This document shows, piece after piece, positions 1 to 6,437 of a stretch of 6,645 nt of DNA. The notes beneath the pieces are model-generated. The model was not told where the DNA came from. It saw nothing but the letters and a program-made list of their open reading frames with translations, and did not search any database. The stretch lies in the NCBI GenBank assembly GCA_964561655.1, contig CAZLQG010000035.1:1-6645 (forward strand), read 5' to 3'. The position numbers were made by a program, and so were the translations under genes. Numbering within the stretch: the stretch's first letter is position 1; every line of letters starts with the position of its first letter. The stretch comes from CAZLQG01 sp964561655 (GTDB lineage: Bacteria; Patescibacteriota; Doudnabacteria; UBA920).

Positions 1-856
1 TTTTTTCGATTTTTTCCATATTATTAGTGTACCAATTATAAAGACTGGCCAAAGCTTCGTCAAAAGGCGTAAAAACAAAATTTGGAATTTCAGAAAGCAG
101 ACGCGAATTGTCGCAGGTATACTCCTTGTTCATTCCGGGCTTTTTGATTTTTACTTCCATTTTCTTTCCTGAAATCGCCTCGATTTTTTTGACTATCTCC
201 GTTAAGGTAATTCCCTGCCCTAAGCCTACATTGTAAAACTGGCGCTTAAATTCATGGGTAACAAAATGTTCCGCTACCCTGGCTAAATCGGAAACCGAAA
301 AATAATCAAACCTAACATCCTGGTTTATAACTACCGGCAGGCCCAATAAGCTTTTACAAATAGTGTTGGAAATAAATCTGGTTTCATAATCTTCGTATTT
401 CCCAAAAACCGCAAAAGCGCGCAAATTAACAATGTTTGGAATTTTCTTTATCAGCAAAGTGCACAAATATTTGGAAAAACCGTACGGATCGGCGGGAACC
501 GATTTGCCAAATTCCTCTTCTTTGACTTTTATCAAATCACGGCGTTTATCATATTCAGCTCCCGAGCCTATAAAAATCATTCTATTGTAATATTCCGAGC
601 AACGCGCTAAATTGCTGAACATCTTTAAATTCAAAAGTGCCGCGTTGGAAGTGTTGTCTTTCCTGCTTACGCCAACCGCAGCGCAATGCACCACAGCATC
701 AAAGTTATGCTTTTTCAAATAGGCTTCCACTGCCTTTTCGTCCAGAACGTCCAGTTCTTCAATGCTTGGCAGAAACAAACTAAACTTTCTTTTCCAGCTT
801 TCGGAAAAATTTTTTCCCAAAAATCCCTGCGCACCGGTAATTAAAACTTTCTTCAT
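1..856 (-). CDS. Extended SDR NAD(P)-dependent sugar epimerase/reductase (3' end cut by window edge)
   Basis: The reading frame runs from an ATG at 854-856 to the left edge without a stop, giving 285 codons. Extended SDR sugar enzymes are about 290-320 aa, so probably only the last few residues are missing. Visible motifs are the N-terminal Rossmann dinucleotide site GAQGFLG (residues 8-14, GxxGxxG), VVHCAA (55-60) after the third strand, GSG (97-99) supplying the catalytic Ser, and the active-site pair Tyr125/Lys129 in PYGFSK. FYNVG (207-211) is the usual C-terminal substrate-domain marker. It most resembles the NAD-dependent epimerase/dehydratase superfamily that includes GDP-fucose synthase-type reductases; epimerase, 4-keto reductase or dehydratase cannot be told apart here. 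The start overlaps the stop of the upstream glycosyltransferase gene as ATGA, and a GGAGG lies 9 bases before the ATG. It probably acts in the cytoplasm on a nucleotide-sugar. The family call is firm; the substrate is unknown. Confidence 0.92.
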   Translation of the reverse strand, partial: MKKVLITGAQGFLGKNFSESWKRKFSLFLPSIEELDVLDEKAVEAYLKKHNFDAVVHCAAVGVSRKDNTSNAALLNLKMFSNLARCSEYYNRMIFIGSGAEYDKRRDLIKVKEEEFGKSVPADPYGFSKYLCTLLIKKIPNIVNLRAFAVFGKYEDYETRFISNTICKSLLGLPVVINQDVRFDYFSVSDLARVAEHFVTHEFKRQFYNVGLGQGITLTEIVKKIEAISGKKMEVKIKKPGMNKEYTCDNSRLLSEIPNFVFTPFDEALASLYNWYTNNMEKIEK

Positions 857-2121
857 TCCGGCATGCCTCCAATCTTCTCTATAAAAATCTTTTTAACAAA
901 CTGTTTTGGGCTTATGCAGTATTCCTTGTAAGTCGCAACCTGGTTTTTAATGATTTCTTTCTGCTTGCGCTCATCGCCTAAAATCGCGTGAATCTTATCC
1001 ATAATTTGCGGCATATATTCACCTTTTAAATGGACATTGTCGTCGGTGATTTCATCCCGTTCACCCAAACTTACGTAATTGTAACCATCTTTGACCGGGA
1101 TGCCGTAATTGCACTTTTTGAAACTAAAGCACAAAAGCACGGTATGCGCCTGCCAGGTGTCCGCCGTTCTCATGGAAGAAAAAGTCCAAGGCAAGCCTAA
1201 ATAGCACTTCGCGTTGGATAAATTATGAAAATACAATGGACCGGGATAAAAAAGCCGGTAATGCAAAACGCGAAAAAACAATTCGCCAAAACGGAATTTT
1301 CTTATCCCATAAAAAGGATTCAAGCGCCGCTGCCAATAAGACACGTTGCTTTCCCAGCCCTTGTCATCATAATCAAAAGAGTACGTATATTGTTTATCCA
1401 GCCGTTTCTGAATCTCCCGGATAACGGTATACCGAAGCGCGCCATTGCCTCCGCTCCGGGTATTGCCGGCTATATCATAAATGCGCCTATGCTTGGCCCA
1501 AGCAAGCGCGGAATTGTCAACAATACTGTGAGGCAAAGGAAAAGGATAAATTTTATGGTAATACTTGTCTATTTCAAAGTTCATGTTTTCCTTCACAAGT
1601 TCAGCGTCTTGGGCAAGTACCGGGTCTTGGAACTTGGAAATCTGCATAAGGTCTTTCAACAAATGATTGTACTCCGGTTTGAAAACTTGGAATTTTAAAA
1701 CTCCGTCAACCATCTCCCAAAACTGCGGCCGGCCGAACATGTAAAATTGGTGCTCCCCTACTTCGCTCCAGTACATGCGTTTAGCTTTCGCCCTCAATTT
1801 TTGTAGAAACGCCAAGAGCTTGTCATGATAGCCCGATCCCTGAAAAAAAGTCATAACCATAGCGTATTCTACAAATACCGCATCGTAGCCTTCGGGCACG
1901 GCCAGCATTTCCTCTGGGGTATTATTGTAGCGAATGAACCGGATATCCTTATTATAAAGCCAGCGGTAAAACATTTGCCACTTATGGCTGAAATGCTCAC
2001 TAGCGCAGTAATAAGCGTCAATTTGGTAATAATGCGAAAGGCCTGCGAGCAAATAGCTCATTCTGCCTTCAAAGGGTGAAATAAAAGTCAAAGCCTTAGG
2101 TTTTATTTTACCAAAAGTCAT
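853..2121 (-). CDS. Probable GT-B type glycosyltransferase, divergent
   Basis: This 422-aa cytosolic-looking protein has no obvious signal peptide or membrane segment. I do not recognise a close named family. The N-terminal part begins with a hydrophobic strand and loop (ALTFISPFEGR, residues 10-20) and carries further alpha/beta-like stretches such as DAVFVEY (80-86). A linker rich in aromatic and basic residues (about 185-300) follows. The C-terminal part has the layout of a GT-B donor domain: a strand and loop at LSNAKCYLGLPW (301-312), then SSMRTADTW (315-323), a hydrophobic strand around LLCFSF (329-334) and an acidic loop before a helix (SLGERDEIT, 351-359). This resembles the C-terminal region of CgeB/exostosin-like or Glyco_trans_1-type proteins. 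The ATG at 2119-2121 lies 20 bases after the methyltransferase stop, with only a weak purine-rich AGAG upstream. Its stop overlaps the start of the next SDR gene by four bases. Position among glycan genes supports a sugar-transfer role; the donor and acceptor are unknown. A non-transferase glycan enzyme remains possible. Confidence 0.55.
   Translation of the reverse strand: MTFGKIKPKALTFISPFEGRMSYLLAGLSHYYQIDAYYCASEHFSHKWQMFYRWLYNKDIRFIRYNNTPEEMLAVPEGYDAVFVEYAMVMTFFQGSGYHDKLLAFLQKLRAKAKRMYWSEVGEHQFYMFGRPQFWEMVDGVLKFQVFKPEYNHLLKDLMQISKFQDPVLAQDAELVKENMNFEIDKYYHKIYPFPLPHSIVDNSALAWAKHRRIYDIAGNTRSGGNGALRYTVIREIQKRLDKQYTYSFDYDDKGWESNVSYWQRRLNPFYGIRKFRFGELFFRVLHYRLFYPGPLYFHNLSNAKCYLGLPWTFSSMRTADTWQAHTVLLCFSFKKCNYGIPVKDGYNYVSLGERDEITDDNVHLKGEYMPQIMDKIHAILGDERKQKEIIKNQVATYKEYCISPKQFVKKIFIEKIGGMPE
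866..870 (-). promoter_or_regulatory. Ribosome binding site of the left-edge SDR gene
   Basis: The minus strand reads GGAGG nine bases before the ATG at 854-856, inside the last codons of the upstream glycosyltransferase gene. It supports this ATG as the true start even though it overlaps the previous stop as ATGA. Confidence 0.7.
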
Positions 2122-2141
2122 ATAAACTCTGTAAGATTAAT

Positions 2142-3071
2142 TTAAGAACGAATAAATTTGAGAGCGAGCCTTAAGGGATTAGTCAGCAGATAAATTATTT
2201 TGCGGATAACTTTAAAACTTTTCGGTTCCATAAGCAAAGCTTTAATCAATTTTTTTTCGTAAGCTTCCCTTTTTGGAAGGTTCGGACGACTGGGGTTTTC
2301 AGATTCAATCAGCTGCCGCCAAACGCTCTCAATTTCCTCCGCAGGAACTTGCTTAAAACCAAGTTTAACATTAATGGCACCTGTCATGGGGGCCGTGGCG
2401 TCCCTATAAAAAAAATTTGAATGATAAACCGGCCCAGCAAGCACGGCAAAACCATACTTTTTCATTAATTTTTTGGTAAAGTAAGTCTTATGCAACCCTG
2501 CGTCCGTAACCTTAGACAACAAATCGGAAAATTCCTGGTTCTGTTTTAAAGAGGCTACAAGATAATCTTTGGAGTAAGCAAAGGTGTGGTAAGACAAAGG
2601 CACTGAAATCAAGATGCTTGCGCCCAAATTGGAAATCGTTTTAAGAAGGCTCAGTGCGTCTTCCGGCTCCAAGTGCTCAAAAAACTGGTTGCTAATGATT
2701 AAATCATACTGCTGCCTAACGGTATCAAAATCAAACTTTAAAATATCCTCTTCAATGACCTTGTTATAGATGCCTTCCTCTTGAAGACTCTCTTTTTCCG
2801 GGACAAAAATGTCTATTCCGTCGACTAAATAGTTTTTTCTCAAACTCTTAGCATGCCTGCCCAAAGGACCACGGCCGCATGCCAAATCCAAAATTTTGAC
2901 TGGCTGTCTTTTGGAAAACTTTTCATCAACAACCTTAACGCAATATTCATAAAGCGGCGCGCCGGAATCGGCACCTTGACCGATGACTTCCGCTTCAAAC
3001 TGTTTATGGTCAATATTTTGAGGGGAATAATCTCCAAGGTAGTTTGAAAACGATTTAAAAAAATCAAACAT
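2142..3071 (-). CDS. Class I SAM-dependent methyltransferase
   Basis: A 309-aa protein from the ATG at 3069-3071. Motif I is KILDLACGRGPLG (residues 59-71), the glycine-rich SAM loop. The DGID stretch (84-87) ends strand 2, with an acidic residue expected to hold the SAM ribose. EEDI (107-110) corresponds to the adenine-contacting region, and YDLIISNQFFEHL (122-134) is the motif IV region typical of Methyltransf_11/25/31-like small-molecule enzymes. The C-terminal 150 residues are less characteristic and end in a basic, hydrophobic segment (about 285-309) that might touch the membrane. A longer in-frame version starting at a TTG (3098) adds nine residues; I prefer the ATG because it overlaps the upstream epimerase stop by 8 bases, in keeping with the other junctions. 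No good Shine-Dalgarno precedes either start, so translation may be coupled to the upstream gene. It probably methylates a sugar or a glycan end; the acceptor atom cannot be predicted. Confidence 0.9.
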   Translation of the reverse strand: MFDFFKSFSNYLGDYSPQNIDHKQFEAEVIGQGADSGAPLYEYCVKVVDEKFSKRQPVKILDLACGRGPLGRHAKSLRKNYLVDGIDIFVPEKESLQEEGIYNKVIEEDILKFDFDTVRQQYDLIISNQFFEHLEPEDALSLLKTISNLGASILISVPLSYHTFAYSKDYLVASLKQNQEFSDLLSKVTDAGLHKTYFTKKLMKKYGFAVLAGPVYHSNFFYRDATAPMTGAINVKLGFKQVPAEEIESVWRQLIESENPSRPNLPKREAYEKKLIKALLMEPKSFKVIRKIIYLLTNPLRLALKFIRS

Positions 3072-4011
3072 TAGAATAAGGATTTTTAATCTCAACAATG
3101 TCCGCCGCCTTAATCATTTCGTCCAAACCCTGGCTTAAACTAATCATACAACGGAAACCAGCAGTACGAATTTTACTGTAATCCACCATATAATTGCGCT
3201 GGTCAATATCCTTGCCGGTATCGGCAAAATGAAGATAAAAATCGATTTTTTTCTGCAATGCTTTGCATACATCTTCCTTACTATAATTCATTTTACTGTC
3301 TCCCACGTTATAGATTTCCCCATTCATTTTTGCAAAATTATTTAGGGCGTACAAAAACGACCTGGCAATATCCTTTACGTGAATGAAAGTGCGCATAAAT
3401 TCCCTTTCATACACAATCAGCGTGCGGTCCTTTACTGCTTTTATGGTAAAATCGTTAATCAATAAATCTAAACGCAAACGAGGCGACAAGCCAAAAGCCG
3501 TGGCAAAACGGTAGATTACAAAATTTTTGTTTGTTTTTACTATGTTTTCCGCCTTGGTCTTTTGCTTGCCATAATCAGACAAAGGCTTAAGCGGGGTAGT
3601 TTCAGTACAATACTTATCAATCAGCCTTCCGTAATTGCTTCCGGTCGACGCGAAAAGTACCGGAATTTTCTTATTGGCCGCCTTAACCACGTTCTCAGTC
3701 CCGCCCACGTTTATTTCACGCGAAGTTTTTGGATCTTTCCTGCATGCCGGATAACCAACAATGGCAGCTAGATGAATGATATAATTTACTCCGGCCACCG
3801 CTTTTTTTACAGTTTTAAAATCTCTGACGTCGCCTTTAATAAATTCAAAATCAGGATTACTGAAGTTAGGCAGAAGCCCCTGCCCACCAAACATTAAATT
3901 GTCCAAAACCCTTACTTTATAGCCCTCTTCCAAAAGCATGGGCACCAAACTGGTGCCAATGTAACCAGCCCCTCCGGTCACCAAAATTTTTTTATTCCTA
4001 TTCTTGTTCAT
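3064..4011 (-). CDS. Extended SDR NAD(P)-dependent sugar epimerase/dehydratase
   Basis: A 315-aa complete enzyme of the NAD-dependent epimerase/dehydratase superfamily. The Rossmann site is GGAGYIG (residues 13-19, GxxGxxG). VRVLDNL (33-39) ends strand 2 with an Asp expected to bind the adenosine ribose and favour NAD(H). GDVRD (60-64) contacts the adenine, and IIHLAA (78-83) follows strand 4. The catalytic Ser/Thr lies in ASTGSNYG (121-128), and the catalytic pair is Tyr147/Lys151 in SDYGKQK. RTFIHVKDIA (207-216) and IYNVGD (233-238) mark the C-terminal substrate domain. Length is typical. A close-fitting AAAGGAG precedes the ATG at 4009-4011, which overlaps the upstream glycosyltransferase stop as ATGA. 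The likely role is 4-epimerisation, dehydration or a related step on a nucleotide-sugar. It is clearly divergent from the second SDR gene at the left edge, so the two probably catalyse different steps. The exact reaction is not determinable. Confidence 0.93.
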   Translation of the reverse strand: MNKNRNKKILVTGGAGYIGTSLVPMLLEEGYKVRVLDNLMFGGQGLLPNFSNPDFEFIKGDVRDFKTVKKAVAGVNYIIHLAAIVGYPACRKDPKTSREINVGGTENVVKAANKKIPVLFASTGSNYGRLIDKYCTETTPLKPLSDYGKQKTKAENIVKTNKNFVIYRFATAFGLSPRLRLDLLINDFTIKAVKDRTLIVYEREFMRTFIHVKDIARSFLYALNNFAKMNGEIYNVGDSKMNYSKEDVCKALQKKIDFYLHFADTGKDIDQRNYMVDYSKIRTAGFRCMISLSQGLDEMIKAADIVEIKNPYSNV

Positions 4012-4916
4012 AAAACTCCTTTAGACATTCTTTTAAGTTTATTTATCACCCTTTGGATTATCCAAAACGGATAACGCAAAATTGCATAAAAAATCCAAGC
4101 CTTGCTCTCTTTATAGGCTTTGCGGTGGGGGGCTAAAACATCTATATCCGTTAACTTATTCCCTTCCAAAACCTGACCTAAATCGTATTTCAAAGCCCTC
4201 TTATAATACCAAAAATCAAGCTTTCTATACACCCCGTAGCGCAGTTCAATAAAGGTGCGCTCTATCGGCTGCAACGTTGCTCTTTTAGTGGAAAGCCCCA
4301 AGCCTTCATCCAAATAATAACCCAAAAGGCCGTGAGTTTTTTTGCCTTGGTATTCTACTGCCAAACGCGCCGCGTATTCATAATCCGCGCCCTGCAAACA
4401 CTGCTCGTCAAAATAGCCAATTTTTTCGCTTGCTCTCCTGCGCCACATATAAAACGGACCTAAATGCATACTTCTTATAAACTCTTGTCTTTCAAACTCC
4501 GGTTCCGTGATTAGTCTTCCTTCCTTTTTAAGCCACTGATTCACGATAATGTAATCGCCATAAGTGAATTCAATTTCTGGATGCTCGTCTAAAACTTTCG
4601 CCATCAGTTCCAATGAATTCGGAGTCCTTAAATCATCGACATTCCAAATGCAAAGATATTGCCCGGTGCTTTCTTTAATGCAGCGGTTCATGGAAATTGC
4701 CAATAACTCCTTTGGAACAATAATATAATTAATCAAACCAGGGTATTTTTCTTGAAAATCTTTTACTATTTCTATCTCTGCTCCATTGGGCTCATTATGG
4801 ACCAAAACTATCTCCGTTTGGTCTTTAAAGGTCTGCTCAGCACAATTAGATAAAAATGCAGGCAAATATTTTGCCCCATTAAAACAGGAAACAATTGCGC
4901 TGACTTTTGCACTCAT
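4008..4916 (-). CDS. Family 2 glycosyltransferase (GT-A fold)
   Basis: A 302-aa inverting-type glycosyltransferase. The N-terminal GT-A nucleotide-binding start is VSAIVSCFNGAKYL (residues 5-18). EIVLVHNEPN (35-44) follows the second strand, in the place of the more usual DDGS-type motif. The metal/nucleotide site is the DxD-like NVDD (92-95, Asp94 and Asp95) after ISMNRCIKESTGQYLCI (74-90). QGADYEYAARL (175-185) holds the acidic ED/D-type catalytic-base region of GT2 enzymes. The C-terminus (about 272-298) is hydrophobic then basic (FWIIQRVINKLKR), suggesting peripheral membrane contact, as expected for an enzyme acting on lipid-linked sugars; no clear multi-pass segment is present. The ATG at 4914-4916 overlaps the stop of the GatZ/KbaZ-like gene as ATGA, and a GGGA lies just upstream. 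Its stop overlaps the next SDR start in the same way. The family is well supported; the sugar is unknown. Confidence 0.92.
   Translation of the reverse strand: MSAKVSAIVSCFNGAKYLPAFLSNCAEQTFKDQTEIVLVHNEPNGAEIEIVKDFQEKYPGLINYIIVPKELLAISMNRCIKESTGQYLCIWNVDDLRTPNSLELMAKVLDEHPEIEFTYGDYIIVNQWLKKEGRLITEPEFERQEFIRSMHLGPFYMWRRRASEKIGYFDEQCLQGADYEYAARLAVEYQGKKTHGLLGYYLDEGLGLSTKRATLQPIERTFIELRYGVYRKLDFWYYKRALKYDLGQVLEGNKLTDIDVLAPHRKAYKESKAWIFYAILRYPFWIIQRVINKLKRMSKGVL
4016..4022 (-). promoter_or_regulatory. Strong ribosome binding site of the SDR epimerase gene
   Basis: The minus strand reads AAAGGAG four bases before the ATG at 4009-4011, the best Shine-Dalgarno match in the window. It lies inside the last codons of the glycosyltransferase gene and confirms the ATGA-overlapping start. 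Confidence 0.75.
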
Positions 4917-5908
4917 AAATTTCCCAGATATAAACTAAAATTCTTTGAAACCTCGTCAATCACCGCCTGCTTAAAATCTTCCTGCTGATTGATTTTTTTA
5001 TAGAGCTTCTGGTAGGGCATGTTGGCAAAAACGTAATGTCCGGCGATTATAGCACACAAATGCTTGTTGGAAGCGTCATTTTTATAAAGCCACTTTTTCC
5101 ACTTTTTGCTTTCATAAGCATCATTTAAAAAATCATCAACGCTGATACCGTAAGCTTTAGCTTTTTTTAAAGTAAGTTTGGTTTGGATTACCCCATACTG
5201 CGGAGCGACATTGACTGCATCAATCAAGCCTCTTCTTTTGGTAATATCTGTGGCTTTTAGATAGTCGCAGTTATGCTCTTTTAGGCTCAGTTGATATTTG
5301 TTTGCCAACTTCCTTGTTTTTTCAATGTATGGCCTGTTAAAATTTCCTACCTGTTCTACTTCTTTTACCAAACTCCCTGTTTGCGTCACAAAAAATTGAA
5401 TCGGGGCAAAAGAGGTAAAAAAATTCATTTGCGCTTCCACTCTTTTGAAATCTTCCTTAAACTCCCCGGTATTTTCGTCCGTGCCAATCTCCAGCAGCAT
5501 ATCGGACTTACGTTTTAAAATATATTCAATGGCTTTTTTTGATTCTTGCAAAATTTCATCATAATCACTTTTTAAATGGCAAAAATCCACATGGATTAAA
5601 TCAAAGCTGTTTTCAATGTCAGCATCAATAGTCTTATAGACATCCTCTAAATCGTCATTCTTAAACCCCACTCCGCAATGGTCGCGGCAAATATAAACTT
5701 TGGCTTTTGGATACTTATTTTGCATTTGCTGGATATATCCCGCATATTCCGCGGTAGTCCAAGCTCCGCAATATCCCCCGTCCCAGTCTATTTGGTTTTT
5801 TGAAGCAATCAGCATCAAAGGTTGACCCTTCTTATGCGAATACGAAAAAACCGCCTCCACAATCTCCGGGCTCATTGGTCCAACTCCCAGCTTGGCAATC
5901 GACGGCAT
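4913..5908 (-). CDS. GatZ/KbaZ-like (tagatose-bisphosphate aldolase subunit family) TIM-barrel protein
   Basis: A 331-aa protein from the ATG at 5906-5908. It follows the pattern I recall of GatZ/KbaZ along its whole length: an N-terminal strand and helix, SKNQID then GGYCG (residues 36-48, like the family's SNQVD/GGYTG), RDHCG (75-79, like GDHLG), LIHVDFCH (104-111, like KIHLDCS), EIGTDE (140-145, like VIGTE), VTQTG (174-178, like VVQPG), KEHNCDY (210-216, like EAHSTDY) and NVAP (233-236, like KVGP). Asp76/His77, His106, Asp108, Glu140 and His212 are the likely metal- or substrate-binding residues by analogy with class II aldolases. In enteric bacteria GatZ/KbaZ supports the catalytic GatY/KbaY aldolase; relatives have also been described with ketose 4-epimerase activity. 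Enteric members are about 420 aa, so this one is compact. No GatY/KbaY-like gene lies in this window. It follows the KdsC-like phosphatase after one base and overlaps the glycosyltransferase start as ATGA. Aldolase or epimerase action on a ketose-phosphate for glycan synthesis is inference. Confidence 0.8.
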   Translation of the reverse strand: MPSIAKLGVGPMSPEIVEAVFSYSHKKGQPLMLIASKNQIDWDGGYCGAWTTAEYAGYIQQMQNKYPKAKVYICRDHCGVGFKNDDLEDVYKTIDADIENSFDLIHVDFCHLKSDYDEILQESKKAIEYILKRKSDMLLEIGTDENTGEFKEDFKRVEAQMNFFTSFAPIQFFVTQTGSLVKEVEQVGNFNRPYIEKTRKLANKYQLSLKEHNCDYLKATDITKRRGLIDAVNVAPQYGVIQTKLTLKKAKAYGISVDDFLNDAYESKKWKKWLYKNDASNKHLCAIIAGHYVFANMPYQKLYKKINQQEDFKQAVIDEVSKNFSLYLGNL

Positions 5909-5909
5909 A

Positions 5910-6437
5910 TTATTCCTTCCCTTCCCAAGCGCCACTGCCTCTGAAAAAATCTATTTTAGACAGGTCAAACCCGCCAAAAAATTTATCTATTAAATGAATA
6001 CAGGCCTCGGCTACCGCCCCTTCCCCGCCTTTTGATTGTGTTACAAAATCCGCTTTTTCTTTGGTCAAAGAAAAAGCATTCTGGGGTGCGATATTATAAG
6101 CCGTATGTGGGAAGACCAATGAATCATAAATACCGTCGGCCATAAAAACCGTTTCAAGCAAATCAAATTTTTTCTTAAACCACTCAAGCCTTTCAAAACT
6201 GCTGACTAAATCTATCGGGTACCTCATATCCTCCACGCGTTTTTTGGTTATGGGGAAACCGCGCTTGTCCGCGCTGATGAAATGAATGCTTAAGTACTGC
6301 TTTAAAATGGACAAAGCATCCGCATCATCCGGGCCATAAACCTTGGCCACTTTGCCTTCGGCCGTGTAAACAAATTTACCGTCCGTTAAACACCCATCGC
6401 AATCAATAATAAAATTTTTTATTTGATTGTTTGCCAT
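5910..6437 (-). CDS. KdsC/YrbI-like HAD sugar-phosphate phosphatase, divergent subfamily
   Basis: A 175-aa protein matching the short (about 160-190 aa) C0-type HAD phosphatases that include KdsC (KDO-8-phosphate phosphatase) and the phosphatases of sialic-acid pathways. Motif I is DCDGCLTDG (residues 12-20), with Asp12 as nucleophile and Asp14 as acid/base. Motif II is the Ser in FISAD (Ser55). Motif IV is MADGIYDS (99-106), keeping Asp101 and Asp105 where KdsC has GDDxxD. KGGEGAVAEAC (136-146) is the conserved C-terminal loop and helix. Differences from KdsC are GPDDADAL (35-42) in place of the usual VxDGxGI substrate loop, and SFERLEWF (80-87), where Arg83 may stand for the motif III Lys. 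The GGGAG nine bases upstream supports the ATG at 6435-6437. The gene overlaps the preceding partial gene by 19 bases and is followed after one base by the GatZ/KbaZ-like gene. The substrate is probably a sugar-phosphate made by its neighbours; specificity is not predictable. Confidence 0.87.
   Translation of the reverse strand: MANNQIKNFIIDCDGCLTDGKFVYTAEGKVAKVYGPDDADALSILKQYLSIHFISADKRGFPITKKRVEDMRYPIDLVSSFERLEWFKKKFDLLETVFMADGIYDSLVFPHTAYNIAPQNAFSLTKEKADFVTQSKGGEGAVAEACIHLIDKFFGGFDLSKIDFFRGSGAWEGKE
5913..5918 (-). promoter_or_regulatory. Ribosome binding site deciding the start of the GatZ/KbaZ-like gene
   Basis: The minus strand reads AAGGAA, within a longer purine run GGGAAGGGAAGGAA, four bases before the ATG at 5906-5908. 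It forms the last codons of the HAD phosphatase gene, whose TAA ends one base before that ATG. A longer version of the downstream gene from a GTG at 5935 would read through this site, so the ATG is preferred. Confidence 0.7.

Noticed and set aside
1225..1698. A 157-codon open frame on the plus strand
   Set aside because: It lies wholly antisense to the 422-aa glycosyltransferase-like gene, has a basic low-complexity composition with no recognisable domain, and all convincing genes here are on the minus strand.
2122..2141. Possible promoter or terminator in the only intergenic gap
   Set aside because: Twenty bases are too few for a promoter, and no inverted repeat with a T-run is visible.
2142..3098. 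Longer methyltransferase gene starting at a TTG at 3098
   Set aside because: TTG is a rare start and the extension adds only a short hydrophobic stretch. The ATG at 3071 gives a small overlap like the other junctions. Not fully excluded.
4913..5935. Longer GatZ/KbaZ-like gene starting at a GTG at 5935
   Set aside because: The nine extra residues are encoded by the purine run that serves as the ribosome binding site of the ATG at 5908, and the family homology begins after that ATG.
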